From NCBI RefSeq assembly GCF_037023145.1, contig NZ_CP146094.1, positions 1 to 64,000 on the forward strand: DNA of 64,000 nucleotides, in the 5' to 3' direction. Position 1 is the stretch's first letter. Every line of letters begins with the position of its first letter. The position numbers and the translations under genes are program-made. The notes beneath the pieces are model-generated. The model saw only the letters and a program-made list of their open reading frames with translations. It was not told the DNA's origin and searched no databases. The stretch comes from Ralstonia sp. RRA (GTDB lineage: Bacteria; Pseudomonadota; Gammaproteobacteria; Burkholderiales; Burkholderiaceae). Below are positions 50,163-59,494 of this stretch, piece after piece.

Positions 50163-50716
50163 TCAGGCGACAGGGATGGAATAGCGCCACGGCACGGGGC
50201 GCAGCTCGGCGGGCAAGTACAGCGGGTGTTCGGGGTACCCGGAGGAGGTAATTCGCAATGCGTGCACGGCAGATTGAGCCGGAGGATGTCGTTGAACCTG
50301 GCATCCATTAGGCGCCGGGTACTCGCCTTTCCCTTCGGTGTACCCCAAGCGGCAATCAGGACGCCACCGCGCGACAGACAGAACTCGGCGGCAACCTGGA
50401 GCGCCTCATCGGCCATTGGTCCGATTGGGTCTTCCATTTGGGCAAGCTCGTTCGCATCAGTCGCTACTCCGGTCGCGGCGTTCACGATGATTAAGTCGCT
50501 AGCACCGAGCGCATTAGCAAACCCGACTCCCCGCCGCGCGGTTGGATCGTTGTCTACTGCATCAGCCGTGCTGGGGTTATGCAGAATAAACGCGACTGGG
50601 ACGCCAAACATGCTCAGCTGGCGTCGCAACCACACCCGATGTTTCTCACCGGAAAAATACGCGTTCTGCTCGGTCCAAGCCGGAATTGCTGCACTCACAG
50701 TTTTCCTCTCTGACAT
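50163..50716 (-). pseudogene. DUF1643 gene split by a frame change near 50262-50280
   Basis: The N-terminal part in one frame (from ATG 50716) carries DUF1643 blocks: YFSGEKHRVWLRRQLSMFGV, FILHNPSTADAVDNDPTARR, ANALGASDLIIVNAATGVAT and GVLIAAWGTPKGK. The family's C-terminal block, VHALRITSSGYPEHPLYLPA followed by LRPVPWRYS and a stop at 50163, is in the other frame. The switch falls around CTCAATCTGCCG (minus). Either a real frameshift mutation, a sequence error or recoding. DUF1643 proteins are phage/plasmid-borne with unknown function. Confidence 0.8.
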
Positions 50717-50814
50717 AGCACGCGCGCGTGCCGCTTCCGCCGCCTCATGCTTCTTGCCAGGAAGCATTCTACCAACACGCTCCCCAGACCAACGGGATCA
50801 ACGCGCTCTGGAAT

Positions 50815-50838
50815 GAAAAAACCCCGCTCAAGGCGGGG
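50815..50838 (-). terminator. Intrinsic terminator
   Basis: Minus strand: CCCCGC-cttga-GCGGGG followed by TTTTTTC. Lies downstream of the lipoprotein gene (stop 50882). Confidence 0.9.
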
Positions 50839-50881
50839 ATGTGTGGTGCAGAAGCCCACACCGTGGGCCTGCTAGCGGACC

Positions 50882-52036
50882 TTACGAACCGGCGCCGACC
50901 ACCGGCACAGTTTGCGGCACATAGCCCGGCGTAGTAACGAGCACGTGACTGCGATTGTTCGTGCCAACCTTTCCGTCGATGGTGTTGACGTAGTTCTTGT
51001 AGGTCGGGCATTGACCGGAAGTGAACAGATCCGGCTGGCCGGCTTGCAACGGGAAGCGAGCGTAGTACGGCGCGCTGTTACCGCTGTTGCAGTCCGCAAT
51101 CACGTATTCCCAGACCATGAACTGATGCATCTGGGCGTACGGCGGAGGCGCACCGTTCGCTTCCAGCTGGCCGAGCGTGTATGGTGCTGCCGGATTGAAG
51201 ACGCCGCTCTGCCATTGGCCGATGTTGATCGCATTCCCGTTCGGCAGCGTGCTGGATGCCGTGCCGGTCAGTTGGCTTTGTGCCAGCACCTGCACCGAGA
51301 CCGAGGACGGGAGGTCGTACTGGACGCCGTACGCCTCGACGGAATTCAGCGCGTCGGCGTATGCGGACAGGGCATCACCGGACGAACCGGGCACCAGGGC
51401 CAGGTAGTTGACGCCAGCACTCTGGTCGCTCGGGAGGATTGCGTTGGTGAAGCCGATCAGCGACAGCACCATGCCGGCACCCGTCGTATAGGCCGTCGCA
51501 ATCGCCGCGCCGCCCGACGCGACCTGTGACATACGTTGCGAAGCAACATGCGTCAGCGACGTGATGACGAAGTTGTTGAACTGCGTCGTGATGTACGGGG
51601 TCACCAGTTCCAACGTGCCGTTCGTCTGGACCGTATGGTCCGCCGAGGACGTGTAGGTGCCGCCCGTCGCCACGAAGCGCACGTAGCTGGCCGAGTCATA
51701 CGGCGCTTGGCTCAAAGTCATGCTGAACGTGCCGTCCGCGGCCGAAGTAGCCGTACCGATCACGGTACCGTTCGTGCCATCTGCGTTCAGCACGTAGGCC
51801 GTCACCGTCGCGCCAGCAGTCGCGCCGCTGTTGAAGACCTGGCCGGTAACTGCCGTCGTCTTGGCCCCAGGTGCAGCTTGGCCCGTGTACGGGTTCACCG
51901 GCGTCCTTTGATTCCCCACCGTGCCGGTGCCAGTACCGTCGGAACCACCGTTGCCCGCAGCCGAGCCGTCGCCGCCACCACCGCACGCCGACAGCAGTGC
52001 GACAACTGCCAACGATGCCAAAGTCAGTTTCTTCAT
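50882..52036 (-). CDS. Secreted lipoprotein, 384 aa
   Basis: ATG 52036 with GGAG 6 nt upstream. Signal peptide and lipobox LLSACGGGGDG (cysteine 18), then a long G/S/N-rich linker and an Ig-like carboxypeptidase-regulatory-type domain (AVTGQVFNSGATAGATVTAY ... DGTFSMTLSQAPYDS). A C-terminal domain with two cysteines (IADCNSGN, SGQCPTYK) follows. Outer-membrane surface protein of unknown function; resembles Burkholderiales surface lipoproteins with a G4 stretch. Confidence 0.75.
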   Translation of the reverse strand: MKKLTLASLAVVALLSACGGGGDGSAAGNGGSDGTGTGTVGNQRTPVNPYTGQAAPGAKTTAVTGQVFNSGATAGATVTAYVLNADGTNGTVIGTATSAADGTFSMTLSQAPYDSASYVRFVATGGTYTSSADHTVQTNGTLELVTPYITTQFNNFVITSLTHVASQRMSQVASGGAAIATAYTTGAGMVLSLIGFTNAILPSDQSAGVNYLALVPGSSGDALSAYADALNSVEAYGVQYDLPSSVSVQVLAQSQLTGTASSTLPNGNAINIGQWQSGVFNPAAPYTLGQLEANGAPPPYAQMHQFMVWEYVIADCNSGNSAPYYARFPLQAGQPDLFTSGQCPTYKNYVNTIDGKVGTNNRSHVLVTTPGYVPQTVPVVGAGS

Positions 52037-52146
52037 AGTTTCTCCGTGTGAAGTGTTCGAGTGAGTCCAGTATCTCAAGTCGAACATGTATTTCTAGCCC
52101 CTTTGTGCAAGCGCCAAGGAGGCGGTAGAGGTGCTCCTTGGGATCC

Positions 52147-52590
52147 CTATTTCCTATCCAAGATGCGACACCCTTCCTCATGAGCTGCCTTGCAAAAGCG
52201 GATCAGGTCGATTCTTGTGGTTCGACGGATGACGCCGCTTTGAAGGTTGGCGCCTTGATAGACGGCACGGTAGAGGTAGCCGCCCGCTGCGGAGCGAGCA
52301 AACCAGACCTTCTCGATTCGGCCAAGGCGACTGTCATCATTTCCAATGAGACCGAGGCTCTGTGCAAAGCGAGCTGTCATAACCCCGTCTGCTTGTTGCT
52401 CGAACTGCACTTTGTGGAATACCCACAAGGCAATCCCTATTCCAATCGCAAGCGAAACGGCGAGCCACACCAGTGACGCCACCCGAGTTGGTTTCCTATC
52501 GGGACGGGCTGAGGCGTCGACGCTCATCTTCTGGGCGCTGGGGGATTCAACTGCCGTTGTTCGCAATTCTGCGGCTGTCATCTGTACCAT
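52147..52590 (-). CDS. Single-pass membrane protein, 147 aa
   Basis: ATG 52590 (MVQMTAAELRTTAVESPSAQ) is the best start. One transmembrane segment (SLVWLAVSLAIGIGIALWVF), then an extracytoplasmic domain with RTTRIDLIRFCKAAHEEGCR. Two near-copies of TTTCCTATCnGGACGG lie upstream of and within the gene (52601, 52493), close to the dyad used elsewhere. Function unknown. Confidence 0.55.
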   Translation of the reverse strand: MVQMTAAELRTTAVESPSAQKMSVDASARPDRKPTRVASLVWLAVSLAIGIGIALWVFHKVQFEQQADGVMTARFAQSLGLIGNDDSRLGRIEKVWFARSAAGGYLYRAVYQGANLQSGVIRRTTRIDLIRFCKAAHEEGCRILDRK

Positions 52591-52631
52591 CGTTGATGCC
52601 TGCTGTTTTCCTATCTGGACGGTGCCGCCAT

Positions 52632-53516
52632 TCACACCACGGCAAGCTGTATGACCGCACCTGTGATCGACGGGGAATCTGTCCCTTCCGCCAGCGTTTT
52701 CCCACCTGGAAATTCTTGGCGCTGTAAGGCAGTTGGCCATTCGCCAACCACCGCCCCTTTTCCGGTCAACGTAACCTTGGCCCCATTCCTGGTCGGAAAA
52801 TGGCCCGCTTGCTTCATGAAGAACGGCACGTCATACCGGCTTGCTTGCTCCGCCAGGCTTTCCGCCCACTCCAATTTGTACTCACGTGCAGCCCAGCTAC
52901 CTTGCCGGCTTTCCCCTTCAGAAATGATCCAGTCCAACTCCTCGATCGCAGCCTTTCCGGCATGTCGCCCAGATTTCAGTTGGAAAGTCAGATCCATGGG
53001 GCCAAGGCCGGGCCCGTGGCTGATACCTTTGACGCATGCATCAAGGTCTAGGAGCTTTGGGATATCGCGCTCTGCCTCTTCCTGATTGACCACGGTGGCG
53101 ATTAGCCAGACGTTGGGATAGCCGGTCCCCCAGTCTGCAGGCAACATGCGCTTTGCGTTCCCGATGCGTTTCGTGACCACCAGCCAGGTCAGGTACGGCG
53201 TTTGAGCCATGAGGTCCCATGCATCGGCCCGCCATTGCTCGTCAATCTCGTTGTCGAACATGTCCGACTGGGTGTTCCAGAACACCGGCCAGAATTCACC
53301 GCTTTTGGCTGCGCGGCGGTTCCAGGTGAATGCCTTGTTCCAGTTCGAAGGCGCAGTCCGCTGGCGTGGCGCATCTGGACCCCAGTGCTTTCCGCCGTGA
53401 AACCGTATGTCGCCCGCTAGCGCGTAGCACCCGTCGCAGCCGGGTCCGATCTGCGTGCAGCCAATCCATCCGTTGATGGTGGACTTCGCATAGGAAATGC
53501 CAGTTTCGATTGCCAT
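52632..53516 (-). CDS. DUF5131 (phage Gp37/Gp68-like) protein, 294 aa
   Basis: ATG 53516, AGAGG upstream. Typical opening STINGWIGCTQIGPGCDGCY, then FWNTQSDMFDNEID and LTWLVVTKRIGNAKRMLP, with HGPGLGPMDL and IISEGESRQG further on. This is the DUF5131 family found in phages and plasmids; the CxxxxxGCxxCY cysteines recall radical-SAM enzymes but the role is unknown. Full length. Confidence 0.85.
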   Translation of the reverse strand: MAIETGISYAKSTINGWIGCTQIGPGCDGCYALAGDIRFHGGKHWGPDAPRQRTAPSNWNKAFTWNRRAAKSGEFWPVFWNTQSDMFDNEIDEQWRADAWDLMAQTPYLTWLVVTKRIGNAKRMLPADWGTGYPNVWLIATVVNQEEAERDIPKLLDLDACVKGISHGPGLGPMDLTFQLKSGRHAGKAAIEELDWIISEGESRQGSWAAREYKLEWAESLAEQASRYDVPFFMKQAGHFPTRNGAKVTLTGKGAVVGEWPTALQRQEFPGGKTLAEGTDSPSITGAVIQLAVV

Positions 53517-53582
53517 GTTTGCCTCTTCACTCAAACCGCAGACTGTTGCAAGCCCCACAGGTCTTGGCCGCTCCAGCTGGCC

Positions 53583-55085
53583 TCACATAAGGGAGTCCTC
53601 TCTGGAGCCAATAATCTCGGCATCCGCAAGCATGGCTTTCAATTGCCCCTGGATGGCGTAGATGTCCAGCCACTCGCGTGCCCGGGTGAGCGTCACATAG
53701 AGCAGCCTCAACTCCTCCGGTGTCATCTCAACCTTGCCGGTCTCTTCGTCGGTATAGAACCGAAAATCGCCTTCCACCCTCACCGACTTGAACTCAAGGC
53801 CTTTGGCTTTGTGCGCGGTACTTATGACCATGTCCGCATAGGAGACGGGTACCGATGCCCCCACCATCTCCTCGAGCATGTCGGGCCCGATATCGTTGAT
53901 GAGCTTCACGTAGGGCTTGATCTCTTTCCCAGCGAACGTGTCTGCGTAGTCGCAGACTTCCATCCAGTCCTGAAACAACGTGAGCGCTGAAGGTGATGCG
54001 GGCGATATACCGCACATCAACTGTCGAGAGGCATTGCAGAAATTCAAGATCTCGGAAGAGTTTGCCCGGAGAGCGACACGCTTTCCTGACCGTAGTTCAT
54101 CGGCCATTTGGGCAACTGCTGTAGCGTTCGTGCGGCACAGAACGGCCTTGAACGGGAAGATGAAGTTCTCTGCTGCTTCGTCGATCACTACAGACGAGAT
54201 TGAGTCTTGCCCCCTTATGGGTGTCGTCTCACCGAGCTTCCTAAGTACAAGGGATGCCAGATCAGCAATGCTCCGGCCGAACCGGAACGATTGCGTCAAA
54301 TACACCTCTGGGGCCTCAATGCGCTGCATTGCATCTACGCTGCCGCGGAACTCCATGATTTGCTGATATGGATCGCCGACGTAGATCACCTGCGCGTGAT
54401 ACTGCCCCTGAAGGATCGCGAGCATGACGTCATCGCTGTCTTGCCCCTCATCGAGCAGGATGTACCGCCCCTCAATTTCAGGTGTGGAAAGCTGCCAGAT
54501 CTTGAGGTAGACATCGTGCCCGATGCGATACGGACTCTTCTGACTGCAGAACTCCTCCCACAGCGTCTCTACATACGGCAGTAGCTCACCCTGCAGCTGC
54601 TCCATCGCCCTGCGCTCAATGATGGGATTCGCAGCAATGTGATGGAGAGAGGGTGCGTGGTCAGCCGATTTGCAGAAACGTACAGCCGCATCATTGACCA
54701 TCTGCGCCAAGTCCGAACCTCTGAGCTCGACCGTACGGCCGAGCACGCTTGGCACGGCAATCGCCCGCAATCCCATCCGCCCACTGAGCAGGTCAGTGGT
54801 CTCCATAGCGTTGTTGACCTTAGCCGTGATTCCCGCTGGCAATGAGCGGTGCGCAAGCGCATGGAACGTGCTCGCGGATACCGATTTCGGAAGCTTTCGC
54901 TTAGCCTCGGCGGCGTTTTCCCTTCCGAATACAAGATAGACCCCGCGCGTATTGCCCTTCGTGTGCGCGATCATGTCCAGCAGCGACGTCTTGCCGGAGC
55001 CTGCGCGCGCGATCACCTTGAAGGACGCGCCAGTCATGGATAGATCGATGGCCTGATTCTGCTCGGCGGTCGGCTTCAATCTCAT
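53583..55085 (-). CDS. UvrD/Rep-family (SF1) helicase, 500 aa
   Basis: Walker A IARAGSGKTSL (residues 25-35), YILLDEGQDSDDVM (motif II), IYVGDPYQQIMEFRGS (motif III), ISTAHKAKGLEFKSV (motif V) and LLYVTLTRAREWLDI (motif VI) are all present. Shorter than chromosomal UvrD (about 720 aa) because insertion domains are reduced. DNA-unwinding enzyme for plasmid replication or repair. Starts ATG 55085. Confidence 0.92.
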   Translation of the reverse strand: MRLKPTAEQNQAIDLSMTGASFKVIARAGSGKTSLLDMIAHTKGNTRGVYLVFGRENAAEAKRKLPKSVSASTFHALAHRSLPAGITAKVNNAMETTDLLSGRMGLRAIAVPSVLGRTVELRGSDLAQMVNDAAVRFCKSADHAPSLHHIAANPIIERRAMEQLQGELLPYVETLWEEFCSQKSPYRIGHDVYLKIWQLSTPEIEGRYILLDEGQDSDDVMLAILQGQYHAQVIYVGDPYQQIMEFRGSVDAMQRIEAPEVYLTQSFRFGRSIADLASLVLRKLGETTPIRGQDSISSVVIDEAAENFIFPFKAVLCRTNATAVAQMADELRSGKRVALRANSSEILNFCNASRQLMCGISPASPSALTLFQDWMEVCDYADTFAGKEIKPYVKLINDIGPDMLEEMVGASVPVSYADMVISTAHKAKGLEFKSVRVEGDFRFYTDEETGKVEMTPEELRLLYVTLTRAREWLDIYAIQGQLKAMLADAEIIGSREDSLM

Positions 55086-55165
55086 GTGGTTGGGGAAGTG
55101 CGCGGGCGTCTGGTGTTCATCGCAGGGGCCTCGACAACGTGGCCGGAGCGGAACAGCCCTCAGAT

Positions 55166-55735
55166 TTAGTTCGTCGCCTCAGCGGCCGGGAGCGCGTCAC
55201 CGGAGCCGGCCAGTCGCGCCGAGACTTGGAAGGCCCGCTTACCCGCGTCCTGAGCAACCATTACGGGTACCTCCTCGCCATCTTTAACGACCAGGGTCGC
55301 TTCGCTCACATCGCGGGAGATATCGGCAAGTTGGAATGCACGGTCACCGAGCTTCACAGTCTTCAATGCGTCGAGGCGGGAATTGTCTAGAGCCAAGCGC
55401 ACTACCAGTGCACCGTTTGGCATGATCGCGACCGGCACCGCAACGACGCGGAGCCCCACCGATTCTTGCATCGGCTCAACCTGGCCGCTTTTCGACAACC
55501 CCATGTAGCCAAACACCTCCTTCGATTCGAAATGCGTCGGGTTGGCGTTCAGCGCGAGCGTGACATGCGTGGTCTTCCCAAAGCTCTGCACGGTCAGGTT
55601 CAGCGCCTTCGGATTCTTCTCCAGGGCTTCCAGCCCGGGCAGATGAGACTTCGGCTGAGGCGCGCCAACGTCGGCATGCGCAACGGCGCTAGCCATCACC
55701 AGAACTGCAGCTGCGATTGCTCGAATGGTCTTCAT
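55166..55735 (-). CDS. Periplasmic protein, 189 aa
   Basis: Signal peptide IAAAVLVMASAVAHA-DVGAP. Mature beta-rich domain with VGLRVVAVPVAIMPNGALVV and LVVKDGEEVPVMVAQDA. No cysteines. Function unknown; between the helicase and the GGDEF-EAL gene. Confidence 0.62.
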   Translation of the reverse strand: MKTIRAIAAAVLVMASAVAHADVGAPQPKSHLPGLEALEKNPKALNLTVQSFGKTTHVTLALNANPTHFESKEVFGYMGLSKSGQVEPMQESVGLRVVAVPVAIMPNGALVVRLALDNSRLDALKTVKLGDRAFQLADISRDVSEATLVVKDGEEVPVMVAQDAGKRAFQVSARLAGSGDALPAAEATN

Positions 55736-55863
55736 GGTGTGCTCGATTGAATGGGATTGAAATTCCTTCCAGCAAGGTCCAAGGGACTCCTTGCCTACCC
55801 TGCGAGTACACCACTCAGCGTGGACGGGAACAATCGAGAAACGGACGCCATCCAAGGGGGGAT

Positions 55864-57969
55864 TCAAACAGGCGCGAGGTTCGATTCGCTGGCCTGCTCC
55901 CGGACAAATGCAGCGAAATCCTCTGCACCCATGGGCTTCCCGAGCAGGAACCCTTGCACTTGGTCGCAGCTCAAGTCACGAAGCTTCTGCAGTTGAGACT
56001 GGGTCTCCACACCCTCCGCGACAACCTGCATTCGGAGCGTATGCGCGAGGCCGATGATTGCCGAAACGATGGCATAGCCCTCATCGCCATGCTCATCGAG
56101 GCCTCTAGTAAAGAACCGGTCGATCTTGAGCTGCTTGGCTCTGAACCGTTGGAGGTAGGCCAGGCTAGAGTAACCAGTGCCGAAGTCATCGATCGCGATA
56201 TCGAATCCCGCTGCCTGGAATTCTCGAATGTTGGCGGTGGTTTGCTCGGCCACTTCCATCGCAACGGTCTCGGTAATCTCGAACATAAGGCGATGTGGCT
56301 CCACGCCGTGCTGACCGACAATCTCGTTGACCGTCCGTATATAGCCCGGCTGCTGAAGCTGCTGGGGCGAAAGATTGACCGCTATTCGCACCGGCGGGAG
56401 CCCCGCACGATCCCACTCCAGAATGTGGCGGCATGCTTGCCCAATCACCCAATTTCCAATCTGGGAGATTAGGCCTGTGCGCTCGGCCAATGGAATGAAA
56501 TCCAAGGGCGGCACGATACCGAGTTCCGGATGCGTCCATCGAATCAGCGCCTCCGCGCCCTCGACTGACTGACCGTCACATCCGAACTTTGGCTGAAAAT
56601 GGAGTTTGAACCCTCCCTTCTCGACCGTATCTTGCAGAGCCTGCATGATCTGGAGTCGCCGGGACGAGTTCTCTCTGATGTCGGGACCGTAACAACGGTA
56701 GCCATTCCCACCGGATGCCTTCGCCGCCGACATTGCCCCATCGGCGTTCCGCAGTAGGACTTCTGGCACGTCCCCATCCTTAGGGAACGAGGCAATGCCC
56801 ACAGACAGCGTTACCCTTACCGTGGCTGCGTTGTCGACCGCGATTCCGCCGCGCATGCTTTCAACAAGTTTGCCTGCAAGTTCTTGCCCCCCACCACTGC
56901 CAGCGTCACGAACAACGAGAGCAAACTCGTCAGCACCGAGCCGCCCCACAACTGCGCTCCGGCCAGCCGCCTCGACCAGCCTCACCGCGACAATCCGCAG
57001 CAAGCTATCACCGATGGCCAATCCGTATGAGTCATTGAAAACCTTGAATGAATCAAGGTTGACGTGGAGTACATGGAACGCTGACCCGGCAATGGTCGCA
57101 CTGTCGATCTGCTCCTGAATGCTCCGGTAGACAGCCTCCCGGTTAGGCAACGAAGTCAGGGGGTCAATGGAGGCAAGCATCGTCAAACGCTGCCTGACTT
57201 CCCGGAGCGAAGATGTCAGACCGATGCGTTCACGCTCGTGGCGGAATCCAATCACTGACAGCAGCAGCGCGAAGGAGACGATAAATACCGAGCTCACCAC
57301 TACTGCGATTAGCGCCTCTCCCCCTGCTGACGCACTGGTCACGAGGAGCGATCGGCTGTTCGGCGCCACCACAACCGAAAGAAGCGAAAGGTAGTGCCCC
57401 CCGCCAATCGAGGCCCCGATGAGGCCGCTCGCCACGACGCGGATGGCCATGACTTGGTGTGCACCCGGGCGACCGAGCCGAATGCGAACGAGGAGCGCAG
57501 CCGTAGTGGCAGCAATGGCAAGGATCATTGCGCTGCCGAAGACGCCAGGAGAATACGTTAGCCCCGGCTCGACGCGGATCGCCTGCACTGCGGTAAAGCT
57601 CATCAGGGACAGACCGACGCCAGTAACGATGCCCGTGAGTACGACAATCTGACGCGTTGGGTTCGCACGGGTCGCTGCATCGAGCGTCAAATAGGAGACC
57701 AACAGTGCGAGCCCAAACGACTTGAGGGTGATCCATGTACCCTGCGCCACCGGAAACGGTAGGGTAAAGGCAAGCATGCCCAGGATATGCGTGGCCCAGA
57801 GCCCAGTGGCGATCGCGAAGGTCCCACCAAGAAGCCAGGACAAGCGCTTTACAGCGTCAGTCGAAAGACGGATACGTGCACTGATATCGAGCGCCGTGTA
57901 CGACGTAAAGGCGGCGACGAGGACCGAAACCGCGACCAGTGCGTAGTTTTGCGAACCTGTCACCACCAC
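55864..57969 (-). CDS. MHYT-like sensor with GGDEF and EAL domains, 701 aa
   Basis: Seven-helix N-terminal sensor of the MHYT type, with degenerate motifs (WATHILGMLAF, GGGHYLSLL). GGDEF domain around residues 280-430 has RLGADEFALVV: the second Gly is Ala, so cyclase activity is doubtful. EAL domain from about 450 retains VEGAEALIRW, the DDFGTGYSS loop and EGVET, so it is probably an active cyclic-di-GMP phosphodiesterase in the inner membrane. Confidence 0.9.
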   Translation of the reverse strand: MVVTGSQNYALVAVSVLVAAFTSYTALDISARIRLSTDAVKRLSWLLGGTFAIATGLWATHILGMLAFTLPFPVAQGTWITLKSFGLALLVSYLTLDAATRANPTRQIVVLTGIVTGVGLSLMSFTAVQAIRVEPGLTYSPGVFGSAMILAIAATTAALLVRIRLGRPGAHQVMAIRVVASGLIGASIGGGHYLSLLSVVVAPNSRSLLVTSASAGGEALIAVVVSSVFIVSFALLLSVIGFRHERERIGLTSSLREVRQRLTMLASIDPLTSLPNREAVYRSIQEQIDSATIAGSAFHVLHVNLDSFKVFNDSYGLAIGDSLLRIVAVRLVEAAGRSAVVGRLGADEFALVVRDAGSGGGQELAGKLVESMRGGIAVDNAATVRVTLSVGIASFPKDGDVPEVLLRNADGAMSAAKASGGNGYRCYGPDIRENSSRRLQIMQALQDTVEKGGFKLHFQPKFGCDGQSVEGAEALIRWTHPELGIVPPLDFIPLAERTGLISQIGNWVIGQACRHILEWDRAGLPPVRIAVNLSPQQLQQPGYIRTVNEIVGQHGVEPHRLMFEITETVAMEVAEQTTANIREFQAAGFDIAIDDFGTGYSSLAYLQRFRAKQLKIDRFFTRGLDEHGDEGYAIVSAIIGLAHTLRMQVVAEGVETQSQLQKLRDLSCDQVQGFLLGKPMGAEDFAAFVREQASESNLAPV

Positions 57970-57972
57970 TCC

Positions 57973-59241
57973 TTATGCAGCGTACTTAACCGGCTCGAAC
58001 AGCGGGTTTAGTGAATACCCGTCAAACTGCTCGAAGTGCGTTGCTGCTCCGCGGATGTACTGCAGCATCTTCTCCGCCATTGCCCAGCGCCGGCCAAGTC
58101 GCTCCGCGGCAAGTGCGGTCTTTCCTGTGCCGCCGAACGGGTCGACCACCAGCTCACCTGGCTCGGTCAAAAACTTGATGAAGAACTCAGGAATGCGTGT
58201 GGGCATCATCGCGCCGTGCAGGGGCAGCCCGAGCTCTGCAGCTCGGCGGCGATACGCGCGAGTGTCGGCGCAAGACGTGCCCACTTCGAGCACGTTCGAA
58301 GGCAGGCGGCCTTCCGTCACCGTTCCGTATTGACCCAGACGGTGCACTTGCGACCCGTCACCGTAGGATGCCGTCCTCTTGACGCCCCCCTCCTCCATGA
58401 ACCTCAAGTGGCGCTCGGTGTGCGGCAACAGGACCTTTCTGTTGTTTGAGCGCACGCGCGACGGGTCATTGGTGAACCAATAGCAGTGCTCATAGGCGGT
58501 CTTGAGCTGGATCGGCCTCAGGCATGCCCACTGGGTCGGTCCCGGTGCCTTTGAAGACTTCCAGACAATACGGTCCATCAGGTGAAGACCCAGTCGGTCT
58601 TCAAGAGCCAACACCAGGCGCTCGAGATATGTCGAGCGGGCCGGCGAGCCCCTGACATGGGCGTCGTTGGTCAAATTGATGATGATGCTCGCGCCGGGGG
58701 CAAGATGGCGGCACACCGGTTCAATCGTCTCGCAGACGAAGTCGATGTACTCCTTCATCGTGGGGGGATTCCCATATGCACGCGGCTTGGCGAGCAAAAA
58801 CGGAGGAGACGTTATGACCAAATGCACCGGCTCGTTGAGCCCCGCAAACACCTGCTTGCAGTTCCCGAAGACTGCGATCCCGAGCTTTGTCGAGAATGCG
58901 ATCAGCTGAACTTCGTTCCCTGCCTCATCCAGCTTCTTGCCGGCCGACTCCGTGAGTTGCCAGATACCGCGCTCACCGGCCACGCGCTCGAGAATACCCA
59001 TGCGGCGAAGCGACTGCTGCCCCCACCGCATTTTCCGGTGAACGAGCGAGTAAAGCTTGCCGTCATCACCGATCGGCGTTTTCTCGTGGAGCTCCTGGAT
59101 GGAAATGCCCGCGCGTACAGCGACGGCTTGGTAGAACTGCTTATTCGTCAGGCGACCGCCCGGAGCATCCGCGTAAGCGCTCGCGACGTGCGAAAAGAGG
59201 TCCAATTGCATAGCTGGAAGTTCTGGAAGTAGGACGCGCAT
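57973..59241 (-). CDS. Beta-class DNA methyltransferase, 422 aa
   Basis: Motif order IV then I marks the beta class: LVITSPPFLLAKP (about 145, S/D-P-P-F/Y) and VVDPFGGTGKTALAAERLGR (about 367). A TRD-like region lies between them. Target base could be N4-cytosine or N6-adenine. ATG 59241 preferred (AAGGG 9 nt upstream); ATG 59211 is possible. No restriction partner is adjacent. Bases 59242-59494 hold no gene; GGGCTAGAAATA (minus, about 59281) may be a -10 region. Confidence 0.88.
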   Translation of the reverse strand: MRVLLPELPAMQLDLFSHVASAYADAPGGRLTNKQFYQAVAVRAGISIQELHEKTPIGDDGKLYSLVHRKMRWGQQSLRRMGILERVAGERGIWQLTESAGKKLDEAGNEVQLIAFSTKLGIAVFGNCKQVFAGLNEPVHLVITSPPFLLAKPRAYGNPPTMKEYIDFVCETIEPVCRHLAPGASIIINLTNDAHVRGSPARSTYLERLVLALEDRLGLHLMDRIVWKSSKAPGPTQWACLRPIQLKTAYEHCYWFTNDPSRVRSNNRKVLLPHTERHLRFMEEGGVKRTASYGDGSQVHRLGQYGTVTEGRLPSNVLEVGTSCADTRAYRRRAAELGLPLHGAMMPTRIPEFFIKFLTEPGELVVDPFGGTGKTALAAERLGRRWAMAEKMLQYIRGAATHFEQFDGYSLNPLFEPVKYAA

Positions 59242-59494
59242 TGGCGTCGACCCTTCCAGCTTGTCAGAGACGGTGCCTATTTCTAGCCCTGCGGGAAACC
59301 AACACCCGCTGCAGCGTCTATTGGGCCAGAATGCCCCACGCCGAACCACTCCGAATTAGCGTGCATGCGGGCCATCTTTCTGTTGAAAAGTTCGCCCTGC
59401 ATCGAGAAACAGGCACGCCCATGCGCGCTCGCCTGTGATCCACTGCGCGAAGGCATCCGCTCGCATCGCTGGTTCCACCGGCGCGAGTCGGCTG

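Noticed and set aside
52490..52612. Two TTTCCTATCnGGACGG copies as operator dyads
   Set aside because: Each lacks the final A of GGAA and one lies inside a gene; kept only as a remark under that gene.
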